Shown here one piece after another: positions 1 through 5,371 of a stretch of 5,854 nucleotides of DNA. The notes under the pieces are model-generated. The model was not told where the DNA came from. It saw only the letters and a list, made by a program, of their open reading frames with translations, and did no database searches. Both the position numbers and the translations under genes were made by a program. Source of the stretch: Ruminococcus sp. CAG:563 (GTDB lineage: Bacteria; Bacillota; Clostridia; Oscillospirales; Acutalibacteraceae); the NCBI GenBank assembly GCA_000434915.1, contig FR882088.1, positions 122,312 through 128,165 of the forward strand, given 5' to 3'. Each line of letters opens with the position of its first letter. Position 1 is the first letter of the stretch.

Positions 1-91
1 CGGTTCGGTCACGCCACGGCTCTGACAGTCCACCGGACTGTCATTCACTACCGTGTCGACACTTCGCTACCCTTACCATAAGGGGAGGCTG
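1..91. repeat. Hairpin-rich repeat-like intergenic element
   Basis: No open frame of note is present. Three palindromic pieces are visible: a perfect 9-bp stem at 23-31/35-43 (TGACAGTCC, loop ACC, GGACTGTCA), the self-complementary GTGTCGACAC at 53-62, and a 6-bp stem at 70-75/79-84 (CCCTTA, loop CCA, TAAGGG) followed by GGAGGCT. The ACAGTCC...GGACTGT core recurs in the element after tRNA-Trp at 5352-5368, so the two may belong to one dispersed family. The stretch is more GC-rich than the AT-rich 92-160 segment beside it, which fits an inserted or repeated element. Its left limit lies outside the window. The repeat status is an inference from structure and the shared core; no genome comparison was possible. 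Confidence 0.45.
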
Positions 92-154
92 AAAAATTCT
101 CATAAATTCATAGTCAACTCAAAAAATATTTAAGCCGAAATTTCCTAATAAAAA

Positions 155-187
155 CAAAAAAGCTCCATCCCAAAACAGGGATGAAGC
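155..187 (-). terminator. Intrinsic terminator of the T-box switch
   Basis: On the minus strand, GCTTCATCCC (178-187) pairs over 10 bp with GGGATGGAGC (162-171) across the loop TGTTTT, and the stem runs straight into a T tract (155-161). Together with the ACCGTGGAGC segment just upstream it is placed as the alternative to the T-box antiterminator. With charged tRNA transcription should stop here; with uncharged tRNA it should continue leftwards. Confidence 0.85.
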
Positions 188-382
188 ATAGCTCCACGGT
201 TCCACCCGTATTGCAGTCAAGGACTGCCACTCGAATGCCTTAACGCGGCGAACGGCGAACCTTATTTCGGAACGCACTCCGCAGTGGTAGCTGATTCCGA
301 ACACCGATGCGCTCGCACCAAATGCACATCTCTCTGAGGATATTCCAACGAAGCAGCCTTCTGCATCAACGTTTTTAATATT
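155..382 (-). promoter_or_regulatory. T-box riboswitch leader (tRNA-sensing), probably threonine-specific
   Basis: Read on the minus strand, this leader has the main T-box landmarks in order. Stem I begins with a GA motif near 361-369 and has the AGAGAG bulge (330-335). Its apical stem GATGTGC/GCGCATC carries GGTG (316-319) in the loop. The 3' GGAG at the stem base is at 277-280. A stem III hairpin GCAGTC-CTT-GACTGC (213-227) follows. The conserved T-box ACGGGTGGAACCGTG (195-209) contains the acceptor-pairing TGGA (201-204), and a terminator overlaps it. Folding the lower stem GCAG/CTGC and the stem GCTG/CAGC leaves TACCA in the specifier loop, so the likely specifier is ACC (Thr) followed by A, at 286-288. 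TGGA predicts a tRNA with U73, as I recall for clostridial tRNA-Thr; Tyr (UAC) or Ser (UCA) readings fit that less well. The T-box call is strong and the amino-acid call tentative. No regulated gene starts between 154 and 1. Confidence 0.9.
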
Positions 383-388
383 GTCTAC

Positions 389-417
389 ATTTTATAACGT
401 TTTATTTTTATTGTCAA
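389..417 (-). promoter_or_regulatory. Sigma-A promoter of the T-box leader
   Basis: On the minus strand, TTGACA (412-417) and TAAAAT (389-394) are separated by 17 bp, close to the sigma-A consensus. Transcription would start near 382, just ahead of stem I of the T-box. The promoter lies between the end of the upstream XRE regulator gene and the leader. No hairpin terminator is seen after the regulator gene, so some read-through from it is possible. Confidence 0.8.
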
Positions 418-444
418 GTGGCAAATCAAGGATTTTTTTAAAAA

Positions 445-795
445 TTAAAGATGCTTTCTCAGTGCCGATTTGGTTGAGCAGACCATATCCTTAATAATTT
501 TCAGCTCCGTCAGAGTGCAATCTCCAAGCTCACAGTCAATTTCATCGGTTGCGGTCGTTTTGCTCTCTCGCTTTTCCTCAAAAAGAATGCTGTCGGTGCT
601 TACATTAAGCACAACGGCAATAGCGGCAAGCACAGGCAGGCTCATTTTTGTGTTGCCTGTTTCGATATGACTCATATGGGTTGTTGAAATGTTAATTTTC
701 TCCGCCAAGGCCTCTTGCGATAAGTTCAACGCCCTGCGATATTTTCTTATTCTCTGTCCTATTGCATAATAATCCACAAAAATCGCCCATTTCAT
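445..795 (-). CDS. XRE/Cro-family helix-turn-helix transcriptional regulator
   Basis: A 116-residue cytoplasmic DNA-binding protein. Residues about 11-67 form an HTH_3/XRE domain: IGQRIRKYRRALNLSQEALA, then the recognition region ISTTHMSHIETG and the hydrophobic packing segment LPVLAAIAVVLNVSTDSILF. The C-terminal part (about 85-116) contains DCTLTELKIIKDMV...ALRKHL, a short helical tail typical of small stand-alone clostridial XRE regulators and possibly a dimerisation element. ATG at 795 is the longest start. GTG at 777 would give a protein beginning VDYYAIGQRIR, closer to the usual family N-terminus, and neither start has a convincing Shine-Dalgarno. A TATAAT at 810-815 would give an almost leaderless transcript from the ATG. 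The gene is divergent from the large surface-protein gene and precedes the T-box promoter. Its target is unknown; autoregulation or control of the divergent gene is inference from layout only. Confidence 0.85.
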   Translation of the reverse strand: MKWAIFVDYYAIGQRIRKYRRALNLSQEALAEKINISTTHMSHIETGNTKMSLPVLAAIAVVLNVSTDSILFEEKRESKTTATDEIDCELGDCTLTELKIIKDMVCSTKSALRKHL

Positions 796-809
796 TAATT
801 TATACTTGA

Positions 810-815
810 ATTATA
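810..815 (-). promoter_or_regulatory. Possible -10 box of the XRE regulator gene
   Basis: A perfect TATAAT on the minus strand ends 15 bp before the ATG at 795. No good -35 hexamer lies 16-18 bp upstream, so the promoter would be weak or activator-dependent. The palindrome at 841-865 sits just upstream, about where a -35 contact or operator would be. A start about 7 bp after this box leaves a leader of only about 10 bases, in keeping with the lack of a Shine-Dalgarno for this gene. Confidence 0.4.
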
Positions 816-840
816 TAGGCGGTTATGTTAATATGGACCG

Positions 841-865
841 GAACCGTCGGCTTAACCGGCGGTTC
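841..865. repeat. Strong inverted repeat between divergent genes
   Basis: GAACCGTCGG (841-850) and CCGGCGGTTC (856-865) form a 10-bp stem with one G-U pair around the 5-base loop CTTAA. No T run follows on either strand, so it is not a usual intrinsic terminator. It lies in the 212-bp gap between the XRE gene and the surface-protein gene, upstream of both, which suits an operator or an mRNA leader structure. Which of these it is cannot be told from sequence. Confidence 0.6.
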
Positions 866-989
866 TGATTTGGAACATGAAAGGATATAGATTTGCTTTC
901 CTGTTCTTTTCAAGATGAAAAATTTTTATATTAATCATTAGGGAAGAGGTGAATTTTTTATTCTCGCATCAGGTCGATCAAAACATTTT

Positions 990-996
990 AAGGAGG
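990..996 (+). promoter_or_regulatory. Strong ribosome-binding site fixing the start at 1008
   Basis: AAGGAGG lies 11 bases before the ATG at 1008, which is followed at once by MKK and a hydrophobic signal-peptide core. This settles the start of the large protein. A promoter for this gene is not clear; TATATT at 927-932 is a candidate -10 box but lacks a good -35. Confidence 0.8.
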
Positions 997-1007
997 AAAT
1001 TTTTGTA

Positions 1008-4000
1008 ATGAAAAAATTTGTGTCAATTTTATTATGCTTAATTTTCATGACAAGCATGTGTGTATGTTCAAATGTCAATGTCAGTGCTAAATCATACATT
1101 ACAAGCTCTAGCTCTGCTGACGGCAGTGATTACACAAACATCACTAAATTGGCAAACAAACTAAACCAAGTTTTCAAGGGAGACATTGGACTTTATTCAA
1201 ATAGTGCATGTACCAATTCAGTTTCAGCACCATTGGGCTCAAGAAAAATGATTGGTCCGACGGAGAAGGCTTCAAATCAGTATTGGATTAAAAGCAACAC
1301 TACTGGAAAAATAAATAGTGGTTGGCAATGCTATATTTACGCTGATGCCGTTTATAACACTTTATTTAATGAATGGGTAGGAAAAGGTACTTCGTTATCT
1401 CATTCTCATAAGGTAATGGGCGGTGGAAAAAGCTCTGTTTCATACAATGATTTTAAAAACATAGGAGTTCGTACAGGTGCTATAATGCGAACGACAGTAA
1501 ACTCAAATGGTTCATGGAACGGAAATAAGGGCCATTCATTAATTATCCTATCATATAATTCTTCGGGAATAAAATATATAGAGGGAAATGGTGACGGAAA
1601 AGGTTTAGTTAGAATTGCGAATCTTTCATGGTCGGAATTTAATTCAGGCCAGTTAAAAGGCAGATCAAGATATGTTTGCTTTATAATACAGCCTACTGAT
1701 AGTTATTATGATGATTTATATCCGAATAACAATGCTAAAGTTTCATTTGATAAAAGCTCAATATCTTTGGGACTGTCGAGCAACAATACTGCAACCGTAA
1801 CAGCAACAATCAGCGGAAATTACGCTCATTGGGAAAGCAGTTGGAATGGAAAGTATATAAACGCAGAAAGATCTATAAACGGAAATACGTTTACTTTTAA
1901 AATAAGTTCAAGAACAGCCGGATCTTCTATACTTTCACTAAAGTGTCAAGATGAAAATTACAATACACTTTCAGAAGCCTCAGTTAATATAAACATAACA
2001 TACGACAGAAAAGATGATTTTTCTTTTTCCTATGATCCTAACGGAGGATCGGGAGATACATTACCGTTTAAAGTAAAATATGGTGATGATTTTACAGTTC
2101 TTAATAATACTTGTTATAAAAAAGGATATCATTTTAGCGGTTGGAATGTTAAACGAGTTTGTGATAATACTTGGTATGTAGCTGGAGTAGGCTGGTGCAG
2201 CGAAACAACCATTAAAAACACTAATTACGCAAAAAAAGTATATTCAAACAGACAAGGGGTTACTTTGGACCCAACGTGGACGGACGGTCTAAGTTCAGCT
2301 TCATCATACATATTCTACGCTACATGGTCAGAAAACAACATGAGCGTATCATACAATGGTAACGGCGGCACAGGAAGTATGGAAAACACCTCATTTGACT
2401 TTACATGGGACTATGAAATCCCATCGTGCAAATTTGTGCGACCTGGATATTCTTTTGTTGGTTGGAATATATACCGTATAAATGACGGTACATGGGCAAC
2501 TGTTGGTTACGGCTGGTTAACGGAATCGGAGCTTGCAAGTCAAAATGTTAATAAACAGGTTTTCAGCTACGGTGAATCATATCGTATTGATAATTCATGG
2601 TCTAACGGCTGTTCCGATGATTATTATCAATATGAGGCATATGCAATCTGGAAGAAAAATACTTTTAACATCTGCTTTGATCCTAACGGCGGTGTAGGCA
2701 CTTCATATATTGATTCATTAGAATTTGAAGATAATTTGGTTTTGCCGGAATGTCCGTTTACGAGAAATGGCTATACATTTGACTATTGGAATGTTTACAG
2801 AGAAAATGACGGTACATGGGCAACCGAAGGTTACGGTTGGCTGACATCATCTCAGCTCGAAAGTCAAGGCGTTGATAAACAAATTTTTGAGGTTGATGAC
2901 AGTTATGTAATTGATGATTCATGGTTAAGTGGTTGCAACGATGTGTATGTTGATTTTGTTTTAGTTGCTCACTGGAAACCTAATACCTACGCCGTTTCCT
3001 ACAACGTGAACGGCGGAACAGGTTCGATTGCAAGTCAGACAAAGACTCACGATACAAATCTTACTCTTACAACAACCAAACCGACAGGCAAGAGCTTCAC
3101 TGTTACATACAACGCAAACGGCGGAAATGTTTCTTCTTCAAGCAAGACTGTTTCGCAGACCTTTACAAATTGGAACACAGCAGCAAACGGCAGCGGCACG
3201 GCATACAATGCAGGCACAACATACAGTGCAAACGCAAGCGTAACACTTTATGCACAGTATGCAAATCCTTCAATCGGCTCTCTCCCGACTCCGACACGCT
3301 CGGGCTACGGCTTTGACGGTTGGTACATTGCCGCAAACGGCGGAACAAAGATTACCGACTCGACAAAGGTGACGGCAAACACGACCGTATATGCACACTG
3401 GAAAGCAAACGCTTACACCGTTTCCTACAACGCAAACGGCGGCAGTAATGCTCCAGCTTCACAGTCGAAAACTCATGACGTAAATCTCACACTCAGTTCA
3501 GCAAAGCCGACGGGCAAGAGCTTCACTGTTACATACAATGCTAACGGCGGTACGGTTTCTACATCAAGCAAGACTGTTGCTCAGACATTCACGAATTGGA
3601 ACACTGCGGCAAACGGAAGCGGCACGGCATACAATGCAGGCGCAACATACAGTGCAAACGCAAGTGTAACGCTTTATGCACAGTATGCAAATCCTTCAAT
3701 CGGTTCTCTCCCGACTCCGACACGCTCGGGTTATGCCTTCGACGGTTGGTACACTGCCGCAAACGGCGGAACAAAAATCACCGACTCAACAAAGGTTACA
3801 GCAAACACGACCGTATATGCACACTGGAAAGCAAACGCTTACACTGTTTCCTACAACGTAAACGGTGGAACAGGCTCGATTGCAAGTCAGACAAAAACTC
3901 ATAATACAAATCTTACCCTTACAACGGCAAAGCCGACAGGCAAGAGCTTTACTGTTACATACAACGCTAACGGCGGTACGGTTTCTACATCAAGCAAGAC

Positions 4001-4589
4001 TGTTGCTCAGACATTCACGAATTGGAACACTGCGGCAAACGGCAACGGCACAACATACAATGCAGGTGCAACATACAGTGCAAACGCAAATGTAACGCTC
4101 TACGCACAGTATGCTAACCAATCAATCGGTTCTCTCCCGACTCCGACTCGCTCAGGATACAACTTTGACGGTTGGTACACTTCCGCAAACGGCGGAACAA
4201 AAATCACCGACTCGACAAAGGTGACGTCAAACACAACCGTTTATGCACACTGGACGAAGAATGCTGAAACAAAAGCAGTCGTTGAAGATGTCAAAATCGA
4301 GCACAATGCTACGGTCAACTACAAATCGACATATATGCTTTCGCCCGAAATTACAGCTGACAAGGGTGCAAAATACACGGTGAAGTATTCATCATCTAAT
4401 ACAAAAGTTGCAACGGTTGATGAAAACGGCAAGATTTACGGTGCAAAGAAGGGTAATGCAACAATTACCTGTACTGTTACCGACAGCTACGGAAACATTG
4501 TGACAGACAAGTGCAACGTTAATGTTGATTATTCAGGTGCACAATGGTTCATTATCATCGTTCTTTTCGGTTGGATTTGGTACATTTAA
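1008..4589 (+). CDS. Large secreted modular protein: cysteine hydrolase domain, InlB-type repeats, BIG2, hydrophobic C-terminal tail
   Basis: The protein has 1193 residues. A signal peptide covers 1-27 (MKK, hydrophobic core, probable cleavage after VSA). Residues about 40-230 look like a papain-fold NlpC/P60- or CHAP-type hydrolase: Cys108 in GWQCYIYADAVY, His176 in KGHSLIIL, and a polar third residue at Glu192 or Asn194 in YIEGNG. Such domains usually cut peptidoglycan peptides or related amides. Residues 243-331 look Ig-like. Three long Listeria-Bacteroides (Flg_new) modules occupy about 337-441, 444-549 and 552-657, each with YxPNGG or YNGNGG, GY.F..WN and a terminal A.W. Three 142-residue tandem units follow (659-800, 801-942, 943-1084). 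A BIG2-type domain covers about 1088-1175 (SSSNTKVATVDENGKIYGAKKGNATI is split by its usual turns). The end is QWFIIIVLFGWIWYI, with no LPxTG and no basic tail. Base composition rises sharply at the tandem units. Secretion is well supported; the enzyme call rests on spacing of Cys/His and is moderate. The substrate is unknown. Confidence 0.9.
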   Translation: MKKFVSILLCLIFMTSMCVCSNVNVSAKSYITSSSSADGSDYTNITKLANKLNQVFKGDIGLYSNSACTNSVSAPLGSRKMIGPTEKASNQYWIKSNTTGKINSGWQCYIYADAVYNTLFNEWVGKGTSLSHSHKVMGGGKSSVSYNDFKNIGVRTGAIMRTTVNSNGSWNGNKGHSLIILSYNSSGIKYIEGNGDGKGLVRIANLSWSEFNSGQLKGRSRYVCFIIQPTDSYYDDLYPNNNAKVSFDKSSISLGLSSNNTATVTATISGNYAHWESSWNGKYINAERSINGNTFTFKISSRTAGSSILSLKCQDENYNTLSEASVNINITYDRKDDFSFSYDPNGGSGDTLPFKVKYGDDFTVLNNTCYKKGYHFSGWNVKRVCDNTWYVAGVGWCSETTIKNTNYAKKVYSNRQGVTLDPTWTDGLSSASSYIFYATWSENNMSVSYNGNGGTGSMENTSFDFTWDYEIPSCKFVRPGYSFVGWNIYRINDGTWATVGYGWLTESELASQNVNKQVFSYGESYRIDNSWSNGCSDDYYQYEAYAIWKKNTFNICFDPNGGVGTSYIDSLEFEDNLVLPECPFTRNGYTFDYWNVYRENDGTWATEGYGWLTSSQLESQGVDKQIFEVDDSYVIDDSWLSGCNDVYVDFVLVAHWKPNTYAVSYNVNGGTGSIASQTKTHDTNLTLTTTKPTGKSFTVTYNANGGNVSSSSKTVSQTFTNWNTAANGSGTAYNAGTTYSANASVTLYAQYANPSIGSLPTPTRSGYGFDGWYIAANGGTKITDSTKVTANTTVYAHWKANAYTVSYNANGGSNAPASQSKTHDVNLTLSSAKPTGKSFTVTYNANGGTVSTSSKTVAQTFTNWNTAANGSGTAYNAGATYSANASVTLYAQYANPSIGSLPTPTRSGYAFDGWYTAANGGTKITDSTKVTANTTVYAHWKANAYTVSYNVNGGTGSIASQTKTHNTNLTLTTAKPTGKSFTVTYNANGGTVSTSSKTVAQTFTNWNTAANGNGTTYNAGATYSANANVTLYAQYANQSIGSLPTPTRSGYNFDGWYTSANGGTKITDSTKVTSNTTVYAHWTKNAETKAVVEDVKIEHNATVNYKSTYMLSPEITADKGAKYTVKYSSSNTKVATVDENGKIYGAKKGNATITCTVTDSYGNIVTDKCNVNVDYSGAQWFIIIVLFGWIWYI
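2016..2978 (+). repeat. Three long InlB-type modules with a GWLT insertion (protein-level repeat)
   Basis: Residues 337-441, 444-549 and 552-657 are about 105 residues each and clearly homologous, but diverged at DNA level. Each starts like a standard Listeria-Bacteroides repeat. After the GY.F..WN core it then carries an extra segment of about 55 residues with DGTWATxGYGWLTxSxL, SQxVxKQ.F, SY.ID.SW..GC and a closing A.W. The second and third copies share Cys pairs exactly 61 residues apart (474/535 and 582/643), which could form disulfides outside the cell. Copy 1 has different cysteines (369, 385, 397). Confidence 0.8.
2982..4259 (+). repeat. Three tandem 426-bp units inside the surface-protein gene
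   Basis: Units at 2982-3407, 3408-3833 and 3834-4259 encode 142 residues each. Each unit combines a module beginning YTVSYNANGG or similar, a linker KPTGKSFTVTYNANGG, FTNWNTAANG...LYAQYAN, and a module SLPTPTRSGY.FDGWY...VYAHW. The copies are nearly identical in protein and also largely in DNA, including silent positions, which suggests recent duplication or gene conversion. The period is a multiple of three, so copy-number change would keep the frame. The near identity also explains why the same meaningless overlapping frames recur every 426 bp in this stretch. Confidence 0.9.
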
Positions 4590-4598
4590 ATAATATTT

Positions 4599-4627
4599 CG
4601 ACCGCTCCGCTTGGGGCGGTCGTTTTT
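4599..4627 (+). terminator. Rho-independent terminator after the surface-protein gene
   Basis: CGACCGCTCC (4599-4608) pairs over 10 bp (one G-U) with GGGGCGGTCG (4613-4622) around the loop GCTT, followed by TTTTTCTT. It begins 9 bases after the stop codon, so the gene is probably monocistronic. Confidence 0.92.
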
Positions 4628-4630
4628 CTT

Positions 4631-5061
4631 GTCTCGAAATATTGGAAGTGCTACGAGAGTCAAAGAAGAACATTTCGCAGTGGGCATCGACCCCTACGAT
4701 AAGTGCAGAAAAGGACAAAGTGCATGACGTGCCGCTCATATCATGTCGCCAAAGGTGGCTGTTGTTATCACAGCATTGTGAATTAAAATCACCGCATAGC
4801 AAAAACGCCGCCCTGGTGATTTTGTTTCACCCTAAGCCGCTGAGTACACCGGTCTATTTGGTCGATGTGGTCATAGTCACCTACGAATCGTGCGTTTTCC
4901 GAATCTTGCCACACCGAAGGATTCTGATAAAACCCGATTTGGTGCGACATCATTCCGTTTCCATACAGCCAAGATAAATTTCTTCTGACTTTTCATTCCT
5001 GCAAAATACGTAATTCTTCCATATAATTCAGAAAATAAATAAGAAAAAGTTTAATTTTGTA
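4631..5061. other. Intergenic region without a convincing gene
   Basis: About 430 bases lie between the terminator and the tRNA promoter. The left part includes GTGGGCATCGACCCCTACGA at 4680-4699, a motif style I associate with short dispersed repeats of gut Clostridia; this could not be checked. AAAATCACC (4785-4793) and GGTGATTTT (4815-4823) form a 9-bp inverted repeat with a 21-base loop. The right part, 4985-5061, is AT-rich and typical promoter-proximal spacer. Frames on both strands look like chance openings, except the weak candidate listed at 4789-4953. Confidence 0.5.
4789..4953 (-). CDS. Doubtful small ORF or gene remnant, unrecognised
   Basis: A minus-strand frame of 54 residues begins MMSHQIGFYQNPSVW and includes ARFVGDYDHIDQIDRC. 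It is hydrophilic and protein-like in composition but matches no family I recognise. Upstream in the same frame the reading continues through KVRRNLSWLYGNG to a TGA at 5008-5010, before which MEELRILQE could be read in frame from an ATG at 5037. That could mean a longer gene broken by a stop, or coincidence. There is only a weak GGA-type ribosome-binding site and no clear promoter. It is given as a candidate only; conservation would decide. Confidence 0.2.
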   Translation of the reverse strand: MMSHQIGFYQNPSVWQDSENARFVGDYDHIDQIDRCTQRLRVKQNHQGGVFAMR

Positions 5062-5090
5062 TTGACTTTTCTGTTTTTATTTGGTAGAAT
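5062..5090 (+). promoter_or_regulatory. Sigma-A promoter of the tRNA operon
   Basis: TTGACT (5062-5067) and TAGAAT (5085-5090) with a 17-bp spacer stand 23 bp before the first tRNA gene. Transcription would start near 5097. The short leader contains GTTGTTAAGCAAC-like pairing (GTTG...CAAC) just before the tRNA. Confidence 0.88.
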
Positions 5091-5113
5091 ATTTGAGCGT
5101 TGTTAAGCAACGA

Positions 5114-5190
5114 GGGCCATTAGCTCAGTTGGTTAGAGCAACCGGCTCATAACCGGTCGGTCCGGGGTTCGAGTCCCTGATGGCCCACCA
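5114..5190 (+). tRNA. tRNA with anticodon CAT (elongator Met, or Ile2)
   Basis: A 77-nt cloverleaf with acceptor stem GGGCCAT/ATGGCCC, D arm TAGCTCAGTTGGTTAGAGCA, and anticodon stem ACCGG/CCGGT around the loop CTCATAA (anticodon CAT). The T arm is CGGGG-TTCGAGT-CCCTG, with discriminator A and CCA encoded in the gene. It lacks the initiator-type mismatch at the first acceptor pair, so it is not the initiator tRNA. CAT may be read as Met, or as Ile for AUA if TilS modifies C34; sequence alone does not settle this. It is the first gene of a two-tRNA operon, 9 bases ahead of tRNA-Trp. Confidence 0.93.
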
Positions 5191-5199
5191 ATTTAATAT

Positions 5200-5275
5200 A
5201 GGGGTATAGCTCAGTTGGTAGAGCAGTGGTCTCCAAAACCACGTGCCGAGGGTTCAAGTCCTTCTGCCCCTGCCA
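5200..5275 (+). tRNA. tRNA-Trp (anticodon CCA)
   Basis: A 76-nt cloverleaf with acceptor stem AGGGGTA/TGCCCCT (one G-U), D arm TAGCTCAGTTGGTAGAGCA, and anticodon stem GTGGT/ACCAC around CTCCAAA (anticodon CCA). The T arm is GAGGG-TTCAAGT-CCTTC, with discriminator G as expected for tryptophan and CCA encoded. It is cotranscribed with the tRNA-CAT gene. Its last 22 bases (5255-5276 including the following G) are repeated exactly at 5444-5465, so its 3' end may have been the target of an insertion. Confidence 0.95.
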
Positions 5276-5282
5276 GAATGAA

Positions 5283-5310
5283 AGAGTCGCAGAAGTGCGG
5301 CTCTTTTTTT
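5283..5310 (+). terminator. Rho-independent terminator directly after tRNA-Trp
   Basis: AGAGTCGCA (5283-5291) pairs over 9 bp (one G-U) with TGCGGCTCT (5296-5304) around GAAG and is followed by T6 (5305-5310). It starts 8 bases after the tRNA and would end the operon. It lies inside the region bounded by the duplicated tRNA ends, so it may have come with that element. Confidence 0.9.
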
Positions 5311-5348
5311 CGATAAGGACTTGAACCCGAGAGGGTCTGAGCGTCAAG

Positions 5349-5371
5349 AAAACAGTCCTGTGGACTGTTTT
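5349..5371. terminator. Symmetrical hairpin with A and T tracts, possible bidirectional terminator
   Basis: AAAACAGTCC (5349-5358) and GGACTGTTTT (5362-5371) form a perfect 10-bp stem with loop TGT, followed by another T. Because A and T tracts flank the GC core it could stop transcription in either direction. The ACAGTCC/GGACTGT core is shared with the hairpin at 23-43. Confidence 0.5.

Noticed and set aside
119..304. Minus-strand open frame of 61 codons
   Set aside because: It runs through the 3' part of the T-box leader, including the T-box and terminator; the conserved bases are explained by RNA structure.
470..670. Plus-strand open frame of 66 codons
   Set aside because: It is the antisense shadow of the XRE regulator, which has a clear HTH domain.
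3028..4095. Several plus- and minus-strand frames inside the repeat block
   Set aside because: They recur at 426-bp intervals as by-products of the tandem units and have low-complexity translations; the frame of the large protein explains the DNA.
2982..4259. CRISPR array
   Set aside because: The repeats are long, contiguous, in frame and coding, with no spacers.
4533..4802. Minus-strand open frame of 89 codons
   Set aside because: It crosses the terminator and the end of the surface-protein gene, and its translation resembles no protein family.
4642..4977. Plus-strand open frame of 111 codons
   Set aside because: There is no ribosome-binding site or domain, and it overlaps the opposite-strand frame at 4789-4953. 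It looks like a chance opening in intergenic DNA, though its length is the largest among the rejected frames.
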